Assembly: GCF_003491345.1 (NCBI RefSeq)
Contig: NZ_CP025512.1
Coordinates: forward strand, 2,970,001-3,034,000
Length of the DNA stretch: 64,000 bases
Source: Neorhizobium sp. SOG26
GTDB taxonomy: Bacteria; Pseudomonadota; Alphaproteobacteria; Rhizobiales; Rhizobiaceae
Reading direction: 5' to 3'
Under the pieces are notes generated by a model that did no database searches, was not told the DNA's origin, and worked only from the letters and a program-made list of their open reading frames with translations. Made by a program: the position numbers and the translations under genes. The first letter of the stretch is position 1; every line of letters starts with the position of its first letter. Below are positions 37,075 to 47,275 of the stretch, one piece after another.

Positions 37075-38395
37075 GGCTTCTCTTGTGATCGTTGGCGCGC
37101 TGATGGGCGCAACTGCGATGAGCGTGATTTATTCCGCCGGCATGCCAGCGCAAGCCGCCGGCCCGTCCACATACAAGGAACTGTCCATCTTCGGTGATGT
37201 GTTCGAACGCGTACGTGCCCAGTACGTGACGCCGCCGGATGAGCAGAAACTGGTCGAGAACGCCATCAACGGCATGCTGACCTCGCTTGATCCGCATTCG
37301 AGCTACATGAATGCCAAGGATGCCGAGGACATGCGCACGCAGACGCGTGGCGAGTTCGGCGGTCTCGGCATTGAAGTCACCATGGAAAACGAGCTCGTCA
37401 AGGTCATCACGCCGATCGACGATACGCCCGCTTCCAAGGCCGGCATCCTGGCAGGCGACTTCATCTCGGAAATCGACGGCAAGCCCGTCCGTGGCCTGAA
37501 GCTCGAAGAAGCCGTCGAAAAGATGCGCGGCGCGGTCAACACGCCGATCAAGCTGACGGTCATCCGCCAGGGCGCCGACAAGCCGCTCGACATCACCGTT
37601 GTTCGAGACATCATCGCGGTTCGTGCGGTCAAGTCGCGCGTTGAAGGTGGCAATATCGGTTACCTGCGCGTCATCTCCTTCAGCGAGAAGACCTATGACG
37701 ACCTCGAAAAGGCGATCAAGAAGATCAAGGCAGAGGTCCCGGCTGACCAGCTGAAGGGCTACGTGCTTGACCTGCGCCTCAACCCGGGCGGTCTTCTGGA
37801 TCAGGCAATCAACGTCTCCGACGCCTTCCTGGAGCGCGGCGAAGTGGTTTCCACCCGCGGCCGCAATGCGGAAGAAACCCGCCGCTTCAACGCCGGCCCG
37901 GGCGACCTGACCGATGGCAAGCCGGTGATCGTGCTCGTCAACGGCGGCTCGGCTTCCGCTTCGGAAATCGTCGCCGGTGCGCTGCAGGACCTGCGTCGCG
38001 CCACTGTTCTCGGCACGCGTTCCTTCGGGAAGGGTTCGGTCCAGACCATCATCCCGCTCGGTGACGCCGGTGCTCTGCGTTTGACGACGGCGCTCTATTA
38101 CACACCGTCGGGCAAGTCGATCCAGGGCACCGGCATCAACCCGGACATCAAGGTCGAGCAGCCGCTGCCGCCGGAACTGCAGGGCCGCGTGCGTGCCGAA
38201 GGGGAATCCAGCCTGCGTGGTCACATCCAGGGCGCCGCCGAAACCGAAGAAGGTTCAGGCTCGGTTGCTTACGTCCCGCCGGAAACCAAGGACGACATCC
38301 AGCTCAACTACGCGATGGACCTGCTGCGCGGCGACAAGACGGATCCGGCTTTCCCGCCGAACCCGGAAAAGGCTGCCGCCAACATCAAGAAGTAA
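37064..38395 (+). CDS. ctpA: S41 carboxyl-terminal processing protease CtpA
   Basis: A periplasmic serine protease of 443 residues. The N-terminal signal anchor (MIRRASLVIVGALMG) is followed by a PDZ domain (~90-170, EFGGLGIEVTMENE, APASKAGI-like TPASKAGILAGD) and the S41 catalytic domain. The Ser lies in GSASASEIVAGA and the general-base Lys in GTRSFGKGSVQ. The start overlaps the envC stop, so the two are coupled; in gammaproteobacteria such proteases, with adaptor lipoproteins, degrade cell-wall hydrolases, which matches the EnvC neighbour. The C-terminal ~60 residues are acidic and probably flexible. Confidence 0.95.
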   Translation: MIRRASLVIVGALMGATAMSVIYSAGMPAQAAGPSTYKELSIFGDVFERVRAQYVTPPDEQKLVENAINGMLTSLDPHSSYMNAKDAEDMRTQTRGEFGGLGIEVTMENELVKVITPIDDTPASKAGILAGDFISEIDGKPVRGLKLEEAVEKMRGAVNTPIKLTVIRQGADKPLDITVVRDIIAVRAVKSRVEGGNIGYLRVISFSEKTYDDLEKAIKKIKAEVPADQLKGYVLDLRLNPGGLLDQAINVSDAFLERGEVVSTRGRNAEETRRFNAGPGDLTDGKPVIVLVNGGSASASEIVAGALQDLRRATVLGTRSFGKGSVQTIIPLGDAGALRLTTALYYTPSGKSIQGTGINPDIKVEQPLPPELQGRVRAEGESSLRGHIQGAAETEEGSGSVAYVPPETKDDIQLNYAMDLLRGDKTDPAFPPNPEKAAANIKK

Positions 38396-38406
38396 TCCAC
38401 CTTCAC

Positions 38407-38439
38407 GCGGCCAGCGTCCCACTTCGGAACGCTGGCCGC
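38407..38439 (+). other. Perfect 11-bp hairpin between ctpA and the deacetylase gene
   Basis: GCGGCCAGCGT (38407-38417) pairs with ACGCTGGCCGC (38429-38439) around an 11-nt loop. No T-run follows, and the next gene is in the same direction, so it may stabilise the upstream mRNA or attenuate read-through. Confidence 0.5.
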
Positions 38440-38473
38440 ATCTGCTTTGCGCAAAGCTGATGCGGGACTGAAC

Positions 38474-39670
38474 TTGGGAACTGATTTCCACGCACCGCTT
38501 GGGCAGGACCGGCCGCCTGCACGGCCGAAACGCCGCATCCTTTCTTCCGCACGTCTTCTTTCCACTATTGCTGTCGCGGCCGTACTCGCCCTGTCGCTCT
38601 ACGCCATGCAAGGCGACGAGGCGCTGAAGCAGGTCGAGTCGAACGAAGCATCCAGCGCGAAGCCGGAAGCTGCGACAACAACTGCGAACACTGATCGCCC
38701 CGCAAACGAGCAACCGGCGGGCATGCCGCTCTCCAATCCCAATTCCGGTGCAACGATCGAGCGGACGACGACGGACGACGGATCAGTCGTCACGAAGTAC
38801 TCGCCGCGGGCGCGCGACGGCAGCGGGCCAGTGCTCATCAATGCCCAGCGCGTCGGGCAGGATCCACGCGTTGCAGCCCAGCCCAACGAAGCTCTCCTCG
38901 AAGATTCACCGCACGGGCGGCTTCCGATCATCGGACCGGATGGGTTGCGTCCGATGGACCAATATGCCCGGCCATGGTCCGGTGCGCGCGGCACCCGCAT
39001 CGCGATCATTGTCAGCGGTCTTGGGCTCAGTCAGACGGGCACCCAGCACGCAATCAAGGAACTGCCGGGAGGCGTGACGTTGGCCTTTGCAGCAAGCGGC
39101 AACAGCCTGCAGCGCTGGATGCAGGAGGCGCGGCGCAGCGGCCACGAGATCCTGGTGCAACTGCCGCTGGAGCCCTTCGATTATCCGGCGAACGACCCCG
39201 GTCCCGATACGCTGCTGGTGAAGAGCTCGGCCAAGGAGAACCTCAACCGCCTCCATAGCGCCATGGGCCGGATCACCAACTATACCGGCATCATGAACTA
39301 TCTCGGCGCCCGCTTCCTGTCGGACCCCGACGCGCTGGAGCCTGTGCTGCGCGACATTGAAAAGCGTGGCCTTCTGTTCCTCGATGACGGCACCTCGGCC
39401 CAATCGCGCACCGAGGTCATATCGAAAACGATCCAGCTTCCGCACGCCTTTGCTGACCTGACGCTCGACGGCCAGTTGCAGACGGACGCCATCCTCAAGA
39501 AGCTCGATGAGCTGGAGCGTATCGCAGCACGCAAGGGCAGCGCGATTGGTGTCGCTTCGGCTTTCAACGAAAGCGTCGCCGCGATAAGGAAGTGGAGCGA
39601 GGAAGCAAGCCAGCGCGGCATCGAGATCGTTGGCGTCTCGACGCTTGCCTCCGAGAGTGTCGCACCCTGA
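38474..39670 (+). CDS. Divergent polysaccharide deacetylase family protein (YibQ-like), membrane-anchored
   Basis: A 398-residue envelope protein with one N-terminal membrane anchor (~30-50, [18 protein letters not shown]). A linker rich in Ala/Thr/Pro follows. From ~170 the divergent deacetylase domain appears: [53 protein letters not shown] and [11 protein letters not shown]. The TTG at 38474 ([11 protein letters not shown]) is preferred because GGGA lies upstream and the sequence resembles rhizobial relatives beginning MGTD; a TTG at 38447 is the alternative. It belongs to the envC-ctpA group, so a role in peptidoglycan remodelling is likely; catalysis is unproven for this family. Confidence 0.85.
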   Translation: MGTDFHAPLGQDRPPARPKRRILSSARLLSTIAVAAVLALSLYAMQGDEALKQVESNEASSAKPEAATTTANTDRPANEQPAGMPLSNPNSGATIERTTTDDGSVVTKYSPRARDGSGPVLINAQRVGQDPRVAAQPNEALLEDSPHGRLPIIGPDGLRPMDQYARPWSGARGTRIAIIVSGLGLSQTGTQHAIKELPGGVTLAFAASGNSLQRWMQEARRSGHEILVQLPLEPFDYPANDPGPDTLLVKSSAKENLNRLHSAMGRITNYTGIMNYLGARFLSDPDALEPVLRDIEKRGLLFLDDGTSAQSRTEVISKTIQLPHAFADLTLDGQLQTDAILKKLDELERIAARKGSAIGVASAFNESVAAIRKWSEEASQRGIEIVGVSTLASESVAP

Positions 39671-39680
39671 TCGGATAACC

Positions 39681-40217
39681 ATGACAGAAACTGCAAAAAG
39701 CCCGATGCGCGCCGAAGACCTGCCCTACCGCCCTTGCGTTGGCGTCATGGTGCTGAACCGGCAAGGCCTTGTGTGGGCCGGCCGCCGCATCGCCGAAGGC
39801 AATTCCGAATATGATGGATCTCCACAGCTCTGGCAGATGCCGCAGGGCGGCATCGACAAGGGCGAAGATCCCCTGCCCGCCGCCTATCGCGAACTTTACG
39901 AAGAAACCGGCATGAAGTCGGTGACGCTGCTGGGCCAGTCGCGCGACTGGATCAACTATGACCTGCCGGCGCATCTGATCGGCATCGGGCTTAAGGGAAA
40001 ATACCGCGGCCAGACCCAGCGGTGGTTTGCCTTCCGCTTCGAAGGCGACGAGAGCGAAATCGCCATCAATCCGCCGCCGGGCGGTCACCAGCCGGAATTT
40101 GATGCCTGGGAATGGAAGCCGATGGCGGAGCTTCCCGGCCTGATCGTGCCCTTCAAGCGGGCAGTCTACGACCAAGTTGTCGCAGAGTTTGCGCATCTGG
40201 CGAAGCCGATCGCCTGA
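39681..40217 (+). CDS. rppH: RNA pyrophosphohydrolase (Nudix)
   Basis: RppH removes pyrophosphate from 5'-triphosphate RNA to trigger decay; in rhizobia the same protein is often labelled IalA/dinucleoside polyphosphate hydrolase. The 178-residue protein has [11 protein letters not shown] at the start and a full Nudix box [21 protein letters not shown], with the REL-EE acidic triad. WQMPQGGID precedes it, and the C-terminal [14 protein letters not shown] block is typical. The ATG at 39681 lies 8 nt after the deacetylase stop, so it is the last gene of that operon. A hairpin follows it. Confidence 0.94.
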   Translation: MTETAKSPMRAEDLPYRPCVGVMVLNRQGLVWAGRRIAEGNSEYDGSPQLWQMPQGGIDKGEDPLPAAYRELYEETGMKSVTLLGQSRDWINYDLPAHLIGIGLKGKYRGQTQRWFAFRFEGDESEIAINPPPGGHQPEFDAWEWKPMAELPGLIVPFKRAVYDQVVAEFAHLAKPIA

Positions 40218-40226
40218 GCGGCTAAC

Positions 40227-40250
40227 GCGGCGACTTCTCACTGTCGCCGC
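40227..40250. terminator. Hairpin between rppH and bfr
   Basis: GCGGCGAC (40227-40234) pairs perfectly with GTCGCCGC (40243-40250) around an 8-nt loop, placed between convergent genes. It lacks a T-run on either side. Confidence 0.5.
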
Positions 40251-40304
40251 ATCAGGCCCAAGACCAGTGGCACCCGAACAAGTGGGGCCACTGTAGGTTT
40301 TGAA

Positions 40305-40790
40305 TTACTCGGCGCTTTCAGCCGATTCTGCGTTGAGCAGGCCGTACTTCTCTTCACCGATCTTGGCGAGCAGGTCGAGCTGGGTTTCGAGGAAGTCGAT
40401 ATGGCCTTCTTCGTCCATCAGAAGTTCTTCAAACAGTTTCATGGAGACGTAGTCGCCGGCGGCGTGACAGACGTCGCGGGATGCCTTGTAGGCGTTGCGG
40501 GCATCATATTCGCCGGCGAGATCGGCTTCCAGAACTTCCTTGACGTTCTGGCCAATGCGCAGCGGCGCAACCGTCTGGAGATTGGGGTGACCTTCGAGGA
40601 AGATGATGCGGTCGATCAGGCGATCCGCATGCTGCATTTCCTCGATGGATTCGGCACGCTCCTTCTTCGCGAGCTTGGTGAAGCCCCAGTCGTTGAGAAG
40701 GCGATAGTGCAGCCAATACTGGTTGACTGCGCCGAGTTCGAGAAAGAGGGCCTCGTTAAGCCGCTCGATGACCTTTAAGTCGCCTTTCAA
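40305..40790 (-). CDS. bfr: Bacterioferritin
   Basis: The 24-mer heme-containing iron store, 161 residues. The ferroxidase and heme ligands are at standard positions: Glu18 (FLELG), Glu51, the heme Met52 and His54 (EEMQHADRL), and the second half-site [11 protein letters not shown]. The C-terminal tail is unusual in being a short acidic repeat, ESAESAE. The gene is translated after bfd and its start lies inside the bfd coding region, a 35-nt overlap. One promoter upstream of bfd probably serves both. Confidence 0.97.
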   Translation of the reverse strand: MKGDLKVIERLNEALFLELGAVNQYWLHYRLLNDWGFTKLAKKERAESIEEMQHADRLIDRIIFLEGHPNLQTVAPLRIGQNVKEVLEADLAGEYDARNAYKASRDVCHAAGDYVSMKLFEELLMDEEGHIDFLETQLDLLAKIGEEKYGLLNAESAESAE

Positions 40791-41067
40791 TGTCCGCTCT
40801 CCTGTTCTCTTCGTGGAATTGTCTCAGGCGGGACATATATACGGTCAGCTCGGCTTCCGTCGAGTGCCGCATGGCATGATATTCTTCGGTCGTGCGGATG
40901 ATCAGGTCCACCACGTTGGGGAAGCAGCCGCAGCAGCGACCGCGTTTGGACATTGCGTGATAAACTTTTGCCGGAACGATCAACTGCCAACAGTCTTCGT
41001 CTAGGAGTTGGACAATCGTGTCTTTGATGTCTTTATCGGTAATGTAATTGCAACTGCAAACCAGCAT
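40756..41067 (-). CDS. bfd: Bacterioferritin-associated ferredoxin, C-terminally extended
   Basis: A [2Fe-2S] protein that reduces the bacterioferritin core to mobilise iron. The ligand pattern is C-x-C at the N-terminus (MLVCSCN, Cys4 and Cys6) and C-x2-C in GRCCGCFPN (Cys45 and Cys48, with an extra Cys46). The family core ends near residue 60; this protein continues to 103 with a basic, helical tail ([20 protein letters not shown]). The tail overlaps the bfr start. Similar extended forms exist in rhizobia, where they are labelled only (2Fe-2S)-binding protein. Confidence 0.9.
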   Translation of the reverse strand: MLVCSCNYITDKDIKDTIVQLLDEDCWQLIVPAKVYHAMSKRGRCCGCFPNVVDLIIRTTEEYHAMRHSTEAELTVYMSRLRQFHEENRRADIERRLKGHRAA

Positions 41068-41100
41068 TCTCGGTCGACCTGCTAAACCTGACCAGTGGCG

Positions 41101-41136
41101 TCCTCTTTATTTGCGAAAGAGGATATTAGATGTCAA
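41101..41136 (-). promoter_or_regulatory. bfd-bfr promoter with a dyad over the -10 region
   Basis: Read leftward: consensus TTGACA (41136-41131), a 17-nt spacer and CAAATA (41113-41108), about 40 nt before the bfd ATG. An 8-bp inverted repeat TCCTCTTT/AAAGAGGA (41101-41108 and 41116-41123) spans the -10 element. TGA-N9-TCC within the promoter is one base off the RirA iron-responsive consensus TGA-N9-TCA; no Irr-type box is visible. From here to 41283 I see no gene. Confidence 0.55.
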
Positions 41137-41283
41137 GAAAAAACAACGCGAGCTCCAGGGAGAACTCCCGGGGGAATGTCCGGCAGCGGACTAGCCACCC
41201 GGCACGCCAGCGATAATGCTGCAGAACAAGGCCATCTGATGGCCGTGGGCGCCTCCTGTCACGAAGGTTTTATGGCCACACCC

Positions 41284-44200
41284 TCAATGGAAATTTCGCC
41301 CCTTCGGCATCACGCTGCCGGCCTCGGCTGAGAACAACTGGCCCTGGTCGACCGACTGCCGGCTGTTTCCGCTGCCGGTTTTCCCTCGGCCCCTGTAGCT
41401 GCCGCAACCCGAGTTGAGCGTTTCATCAGAGCGAACTGACGCCGCGAACCGGCGCGCCTCCTTCTGCAGCAGCCCGAGCATTGGCGTGATGTCTTCGATA
41501 TGCTCCACCACCGTGTGGATGACGCCGTGCACGCTTTGCAGCTTGCCGGTGATCTTCACCATGCGCGCGCCCATGACGACCGGCCGGTATTGTTCAAACA
41601 CCTTGGGCCAGACGATCGCATTTGCCACCCCTGTCTCATCCTCGAGTGTCATGAAGATCACCCCCTTGGCCGAGCCTGGCCGCTGGCGCACCAGCACGAT
41701 GCCGCCGATCGTCACTCGCCGGTTGTTCGGGATCGACAGGAGATCGACGCTGCGGGTGATGCCCATCCGCTTGAAGTCATCCCGCAGGAAGGCGACCGGA
41801 TGCCCCTTCAGCGAAAGCTTCAGATAACGGTAATCCTCGATCACCTCCTCGCCCGGCAGCATTTGCGGAAGGTCGAGTTCCGGCTCCGGCCGCAGATCGG
41901 CATTGTCGGGCGCATCCAGAAGAGGGAGACGATCGCGAACCTTGCCCTTATCGAGCCCCTGGACGGCCCAAAGCGCCTCGCGCCGCCGCAGGCCGAGGCT
42001 GCCAAAAGCATCGGCATCGGCCAGCCGCGTAATATCGGCCTTGTCGAGGCCGGAGCGGAGCCAGACATCGTGGATGGAGGTGTAGCCCGATCCGCGATTG
42101 GCGATCAGCTTTTCCACCACCTCCCTCTCGGGCAGGCCTTTGACATACCGGAGCCCAAGCCGCACCGCATACCGTGTCTTGATGACATCGCGCATCGACT
42201 GGTGCCGCCGGTTGATGGCCTTCTTGTCGAAGCCGCTCTCCACGAGCGTACAGTCCCAATCCGACCGGTTGACGTCCACGGGCAGGATCTTCACCCCGTG
42301 TTCTGCGGCATCGCGGATGAGCTGCGCCGGCGCATAAAAACCCATGGGCTGGGAGTTCAGGATCGCCGCGCAGAAGACATCCGGGTAATAGGTCTTGATC
42401 CAGGATGAGGCGTAAACCAGCAGCGCAAAGGATGCCGCGTGGCTTTCGGGAAAGCCATATTCGGCAAATCCCTCGATCTGGCTGAAGCAGCTTTCCGCAA
42501 ACTCCTGCGAATATTCGTTCTTGAGCATCCCGTTGATGAAGTCGTTTCTGAACTCCTCGATGCGGCCAGACCGCTTGAAGGTTGCCATCGAGCGGCGCAA
42601 CCTGTCCGCCTTGGCCGGTTCGAAACCAGCGGCCGTGATGGCGATCTGCATTGCCTGCTCCTGGAACAGCGGAACACCGAGCGTGCGGACCAGCACCTCC
42701 TTCAGCTCAGGCCTTTCATACGGGATCTCTTCTCCCCGGTTCTGCATGTCCCGCCGCTTCAGGTAGGGATGCACCATATTGCCCTGGATCGGGCCCGGCC
42801 GGACGATCGCCACTTCGATGACGAGATCGTAGAACCTGCGCGGCCGAAGCCGTGGCAGCATGCTCATCTGCGCCCGGCTTTCGATCTGGAAGACACCGAT
42901 CGTGTCGGCCCGGCAGATCATGTCATAGACATTCTGATCCTTGTCGTTCTTGGTGAACCAGTTCAATGTCTTCTGCTGCCCATAATGGCTTTCCATCAGG
43001 TCCAGGCACTTCTTGAGGCAGGTCAGCATGCCGAGCGCCAGCACGTCGATCTTCAGGAGCTTCAACGTGTCAAGGTCATCCTTGTCCCATTCGATCATGT
43101 AGCGGCCGGGCATCGCCGTCTTCATGATCGGCACGACCTCGTCGAGCCGGTCGCGGGTAATCAGGAAACCGCCGACATGCTGGGTGAGATGGCGCGGAAA
43201 GCCCATCAATTCCTTGGCATGCGCGATCACCTGCCGTGTGGTCCGGTCATTGATATCGAGCCCTGCGACCTTGGCCTCCCGCTCCGAAATCCCGTCTTCC
43301 GACCACCCCCACACGGTGCTGGAAAGGGCGGCCTGCACATCCTCCGAAAGCCCGAAAGCCTTTGCCACCTCGCGCCCTGCCATACGGGTGCGGTAGCTGG
43401 TGATCGCGGCGGTGAGGCCCGCATGCCGATAGCCGTAATGCTTGTAGATATACTGGATGATGTCTTCCCGGCGTGCGTGCTCGAAATCCACGTCGATATC
43501 CGGCGGCTCATTGCGCTCGGTCGAAATGAAGCGGGCAAACAGCAATGTGGTGGACATCGGGTCCACCTCGGTGATCTCTAGGCAGTAACAGACGGTGGAA
43601 TTGGCCGCTGAACCGCGCCCCTGGCACAGGATCCCCAGGACATGCCGGGCATGCCAGACGATGTGGCGCACGGTGAGGAAGTAGGGTTCGTATCCCATCT
43701 TTTGAATGAGGGCGAGTTCCTCATGGATCTGCTCGCTGACCTTCTGAGGAATACCTTCGGGATACCGCCGGTGAGCGCCTTCCCATGTCAGCCGCTCCAG
43801 CGTTTCGGCCATGGTTTCACCCGGAATGCTTTCATCCGGATAATTGTGGCTCAGTTCATCGAGCGAAAATTGCAGGCTCCTGCAGAACGCCTGCGTGTTG
43901 GAAACAGCCTCGGGATAAGCGTGGAAAAGCCGCGCCATCTCACTGGGCGGCTTGATGTAGCGTTCGCCATTCGGCGCAAATCGGAAACCGGCCTCCCGAA
44001 TTGTCACGTGTTCCCGGATCGCCGTGACGACATCCGACAGGGACCGGCGCGCCGGAAGGTGGAACGCGGGCAGGTTGGTTGCCAGAAGCGGCAAGTCGCT
44101 TCCCTGAGCAAGCTGGGCGAAGGCTGCGAAAACAAAGGCATCGCGCCCATCATAGGTCGGCGTCAGCGCCAGGTAGATCCGCCGTCCGAACCGCTTGCGG

Positions 44201-44712
44201 TAGTCCTTCAGCCTGCGGCCGAGGTCCAGCATGTAATCTTTGTTTTCGGCGCGCCGGTAATCCGGAACCACGGCGAGCATCATCTCGTCGCACCATTCCA
44301 GGAAATCCCATTCCTCCAGAATGCAGGAGCCCTTTTCGGTGCGCAGGTTCCCGCGGCTCAGCAGCCGGCACAGATTGGCCCAGCCCTTCCGGTTCTGCGG
44401 ATAAGCGAGGACCTCTGGCGTGCCGTCGGAGAAAACCAGACGGGCGCCAGGATGAAGGGCACAGGGCTTGGGGGCATCCGGCTCGTCCTTCTTCTTGCCC
44501 TGCGTCTGCTGGCGGTCGAACATCTCCCGCATTTCCTTGGCGTGGCTATGGGCGCGCACCACGCCCGCCACCGAATTGCGGTCGGCAATGCCAAGCCCGG
44601 ACAGGCCAAAGATGCTCGCCGCCACCACCATTTCCTCGGGCCGGGCCGCCCCTTCCAGAAAGGAAAAGTTGGTCTTGGCGCCGATTTCGAAGAATGGCGG
44701 CGCCTGTCTCAT
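41284..44712 (-). CDS. dnaE2: Error-prone DNA polymerase III alpha subunit DnaE2 (ImuC)
   Basis: The catalytic polymerase of the SOS mutasome, 1142 residues, shorter than replicative DnaE because it lacks the clamp-binding and tau-binding tail. The PHP domain opens with [21 protein letters not shown]. The palm carries the catalytic aspartates in PDIDVDFEH, with the helix-hairpin-helix ([20 protein letters not shown]) and OB fold ([21 protein letters not shown]) near the C-terminus. It overlaps imuB by four bases (ATGA), so the three imu genes form one LexA-controlled operon. The last ~35 residues are low-complexity. Confidence 0.97.
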   Translation of the reverse strand: MRQAPPFFEIGAKTNFSFLEGAARPEEMVVAASIFGLSGLGIADRNSVAGVVRAHSHAKEMREMFDRQQTQGKKKDEPDAPKPCALHPGARLVFSDGTPEVLAYPQNRKGWANLCRLLSRGNLRTEKGSCILEEWDFLEWCDEMMLAVVPDYRRAENKDYMLDLGRRLKDYRKRFGRRIYLALTPTYDGRDAFVFAAFAQLAQGSDLPLLATNLPAFHLPARRSLSDVVTAIREHVTIREAGFRFAPNGERYIKPPSEMARLFHAYPEAVSNTQAFCRSLQFSLDELSHNYPDESIPGETMAETLERLTWEGAHRRYPEGIPQKVSEQIHEELALIQKMGYEPYFLTVRHIVWHARHVLGILCQGRGSAANSTVCYCLEITEVDPMSTTLLFARFISTERNEPPDIDVDFEHARREDIIQYIYKHYGYRHAGLTAAITSYRTRMAGREVAKAFGLSEDVQAALSSTVWGWSEDGISEREAKVAGLDINDRTTRQVIAHAKELMGFPRHLTQHVGGFLITRDRLDEVVPIMKTAMPGRYMIEWDKDDLDTLKLLKIDVLALGMLTCLKKCLDLMESHYGQQKTLNWFTKNDKDQNVYDMICRADTIGVFQIESRAQMSMLPRLRPRRFYDLVIEVAIVRPGPIQGNMVHPYLKRRDMQNRGEEIPYERPELKEVLVRTLGVPLFQEQAMQIAITAAGFEPAKADRLRRSMATFKRSGRIEEFRNDFINGMLKNEYSQEFAESCFSQIEGFAEYGFPESHAASFALLVYASSWIKTYYPDVFCAAILNSQPMGFYAPAQLIRDAAEHGVKILPVDVNRSDWDCTLVESGFDKKAINRRHQSMRDVIKTRYAVRLGLRYVKGLPEREVVEKLIANRGSGYTSIHDVWLRSGLDKADITRLADADAFGSLGLRRREALWAVQGLDKGKVRDRLPLLDAPDNADLRPEPELDLPQMLPGEEVIEDYRYLKLSLKGHPVAFLRDDFKRMGITRSVDLLSIPNNRRVTIGGIVLVRQRPGSAKGVIFMTLEDETGVANAIVWPKVFEQYRPVVMGARMVKITGKLQSVHGVIHTVVEHIEDITPMLGLLQKEARRFAASVRSDETLNSGCGSYRGRGKTGSGNSRQSVDQGQLFSAEAGSVMPKGRNFH

Positions 44713-46322
44713 GCGAAGATCCCGTGGACATGCCAGGTGGGCGCGTTACCGGGAAGATAATGCCCACGCCGGAACACCCAGAAGCGGCGACCGGCATCGC
44801 TTTCCAATCGGAAATAATCCCGCTCCTGCGCATTTTCCGGATCGAACCACCATTCCGGCGATATCCGCTCAGGACCCTCGGCTCTCACGACCTGGTGCAG
44901 GATGCGCCGCCAGCGAAACCGTTGCGGCGGTCCGTCCGGCACGGTGGCGGCAATTGCCTCAACAGGCTCCGGATGGCGGAAAAGCCGCAGGGGCCGGTCG
45001 GCATTCGGGAAGAAAGCAAGAAGCTCCTCGGCCCGGTCTTCGGACGACCATGTCGCAATGGCAGGAATAAAAACCTCTGCCCGCTCCGGCACATGGCTAT
45101 GCTTCAGCCGGGCGACTTGCAGGCAGTCAGCACCGAGCCTGGCCGAGACACGGTCAACAAAATCGGCAAGCGGGACCTCGCCGTTATTGTCGGCGGTGAA
45201 GTTTCCTTGCGCGTTCTGGAAAGCTTCATGCTGCAGCACGTTGAGACGCAGGAGCTCGAAACCATACCCGGCATCGAGATCATCATGAACGGCAGTGAGG
45301 CGCTCGCAAAACAGTTTCGAGATGCGTTGGGGATCGCGTAGCGGCTGCGATGCACCGGCAGCGATCCTGAACACCCGCCCGTCAATCCGGAAAAGCACAA
45401 GCTCGAATAGCCGCCCTCCGGCACCACGCGCCTCAAGGCCGGATTTGAGGGAGATCGCCACCTGGCCGGTGAGTTCCAGAATATCGTCCTCGGCTGCAAT
45501 CGGCTCGGCCAGCTTGCGTTCGGCCGATAAGGCGGCAACGGGTCGTCGGGGCGAAATGGCTTCTTCGTTGGCACCGCGCGCCTGGTCGAGGCGAAGCAGA
45601 AGCTGCATGCCGAAACGGCGGGCGAGCGGAGCCCGCGGCATGTGAAGGAGATCGCCGATCCGCTTCAAACCGACCTTGCGCAACGAGGCGGCGACACCTT
45701 GATCGATGCGCAGCGCCTCGACCGGCAGCGGAGCAAGCACCTCATCCGCCACGCCCTGCGGGATAATGCCACCGTCGCCGAAACGACAGGCTGCCCAGGA
45801 GAGTGCCGGAGAGGAGGAAATGGCGCCTTTGACATCAAAACCGATCTGGAAGAGCCGCCCAAGAATGTCCTTGAGCATCACCTCCTCGCCGCCGAAAAGA
45901 TGCGCGCAGCCGGTAATGTCGAGAAAGAGCCCGCTCGGCCCGTCGAGCGACACAAGTGGTGTGTAGCGGTCGCACCAGTCGGCAATGGCCTCGAGCAGGG
46001 CCCGGTCCGCTGCCTCGTCCTCATCCACCACATCGATCTGCGGGAACATGGCGCGCGCTTCCGCGAGCCCCTGGCCGAGCTTCAGCCCGAGGCTTTCGCT
46101 CACCTCATCGAGCGCCGTCAGCCGCTGCGCATTGTCGCGCCGCCCGGCGCACAACACAGGTGGATGATCAGGACGCCCTTTCAAACGCCACGATATGCCC
46201 CACAGCCGGCGGGCGACCCTGTCGGTCGGCAGATGCGGGAAAACGAGCGCCAGGATGCGCTGGTGCGTTGCGATGGGTAAAGGTTTCTCCTGCCTGTCGG
46301 CCAAGGAAAAATTGACGGTCAT
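44709..46322 (-). CDS. imuB: Y-family DNA polymerase-like mutasome protein ImuB
   Basis: A catalytically dead Y-family polymerase that bridges DnaE2 to the beta clamp. The ATG at 46322 (GGAA five nt before it) gives 537 residues; the frame continues upstream but without conserved sequence. The palm region reads [20 protein letters not shown], and the usual catalytic acids are replaced, as expected of Imu[22 protein letters not shown] and the little-finger region [19 protein letters not shown] follow. The C-terminal tail (~500-537) carries no obvious clamp motif that I can pin down. Its first ~150 nt overlap the end of imuA in another frame. Confidence 0.93.
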   Translation of the reverse strand: MTVNFSLADRQEKPLPIATHQRILALVFPHLPTDRVARRLWGISWRLKGRPDHPPVLCAGRRDNAQRLTALDEVSESLGLKLGQGLAEARAMFPQIDVVDEDEAADRALLEAIADWCDRYTPLVSLDGPSGLFLDITGCAHLFGGEEVMLKDILGRLFQIGFDVKGAISSSPALSWAACRFGDGGIIPQGVADEVLAPLPVEALRIDQGVAASLRKVGLKRIGDLLHMPRAPLARRFGMQLLLRLDQARGANEEAISPRRPVAALSAERKLAEPIAAEDDILELTGQVAISLKSGLEARGAGGRLFELVLFRIDGRVFRIAAGASQPLRDPQRISKLFCERLTAVHDDLDAGYGFELLRLNVLQHEAFQNAQGNFTADNNGEVPLADFVDRVSARLGADCLQVARLKHSHVPERAEVFIPAIATWSSEDRAEELLAFFPNADRPLRLFRHPEPVEAIAATVPDGPPQRFRWRRILHQVVRAEGPERISPEWWFDPENAQERDYFRLESDAGRRFWVFRRGHYLPGNAPTWHVHGIFA

Positions 46323-47103
46323 TGGGGTTCCACTCCAGAAGAACGGAGAGCGGAGCCGGATTGCGGCTCTTCTCCAAGGTGAGTCGGAAAACCGGATGGC
46401 CCACGCTGCCGCCAAGCAGTGATCCATCCGTCAGGCGCCGCTCGGAAGCCGGCGCTGGCTCGACAAGAAAGCGGAAGGAAGCACTGCTTGCTTCTTCTTC
46501 GCCTGCATGTCGCATCAGAAAAAGGGGCCGTCCCACGGCCCTGGCGCGCAGGCTGAGCCTGCGGCTTTCGGTCAGCCCGAAATGTTTCAGATTGCCGCGA
46601 AGTTCGAGGATGGTTGCAGCGAGCGCTCCACTGCCAACCGCCGTTTCAGCGAGCCACAGGGCATCTTCCAGCTTGCGGGGTGAGGCATAGAGCATGTCCT
46701 TCGGCTGCAGGCCGAACCGGCTGATGCCGGGCGCATAAGGAGCCCCCGCTTCCAGCGTCGACACGACGTCGCCGATCCACAGAACCGGAGCATCGGCAAG
46801 CTCCCGCGCCTTCACGTAAGCGGCAAGCGCCAGCGTAAAACCGTTGACGGCACCGGCATCGCCCATCAACCGGGTGCGGATTTCGGTGACCCCGTTCAAC
46901 GGAATGCCGCCTTCCATGGCATCATCCAGAACCGGAATGCTGAACGGAATACGCTTTTCGCCCTTTGCTTTCTGCTTTTCCGGTTGAACGGCAATCTCTG
47001 CCTGCTGCGCTGCAGCCAGCGCCGGAAGCGGTTTTCCTTCCATCTTGGCGATCTGTTCGCGCAGGGCAAAAATAGTCTCCTGCGCCGTGGCGTTGGCGGC
47101 CAT
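46168..47103 (-). CDS. imuA: RecA-like mutasome protein ImuA
   Basis: A 311-residue RecA/SulA-superfamily protein that works with ImuB and DnaE2 in SOS mutagenesis. Features include FSIPVLDDAMEGGIPLNGVTEI (start of the RecA-like core), APVLWIGDVVSTLEAGAPYAPG and SRRLSLRARAVGRPLFLMRH. The ATG at 47103 is preferred because GGAG lies eight nt before it; the longer frame from a GTG at 47130 would begin inside the LexA box. The C-terminal ~50 residues overlap the imuB frame. Confidence 0.93.
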   Translation of the reverse strand: MAANATAQETIFALREQIAKMEGKPLPALAAAQQAEIAVQPEKQKAKGEKRIPFSIPVLDDAMEGGIPLNGVTEIRTRLMGDAGAVNGFTLALAAYVKARELADAPVLWIGDVVSTLEAGAPYAPGISRFGLQPKDMLYASPRKLEDALWLAETAVGSGALAATILELRGNLKHFGLTESRRLSLRARAVGRPLFLMRHAGEEEASSASFRFLVEPAPASERRLTDGSLLGGSVGHPVFRLTLEKSRNPAPLSVLLEWNPNDRQFFLGRQAGETFTHRNAPAHPGARFPASADRQGRPPAVGHIVAFERAS

Positions 47104-47124
47104 GGCGTCAGCTCCATTCATCAT

Positions 47125-47139
47125 GTTCACTTTATGTTC
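47125..47139 (-). promoter_or_regulatory. LexA (SOS) box for imuA-imuB-dnaE2
   Basis: GTTC-N7-GTTC (47125-47128 and 47136-47139), which reads GAAC-N7-GAAC toward imuA. This is the exact alphaproteobacterial LexA operator. It lies 22 nt before the chosen imuA start, where LexA would block initiation until DNA damage. Confidence 0.88.
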
Positions 47140-47275
47140 TTATGGATTCCAGAGGGCTCAAAAAGAGTCAACAGAGGAATCGGAAAGGAATCTATTCCTG
47201 CATGCTATGCCGATGATTCTTCTCTCGAAAAAATTTCGGGAAGGCACTATATCGGCCTGACAAGAAGGAGAGCCC

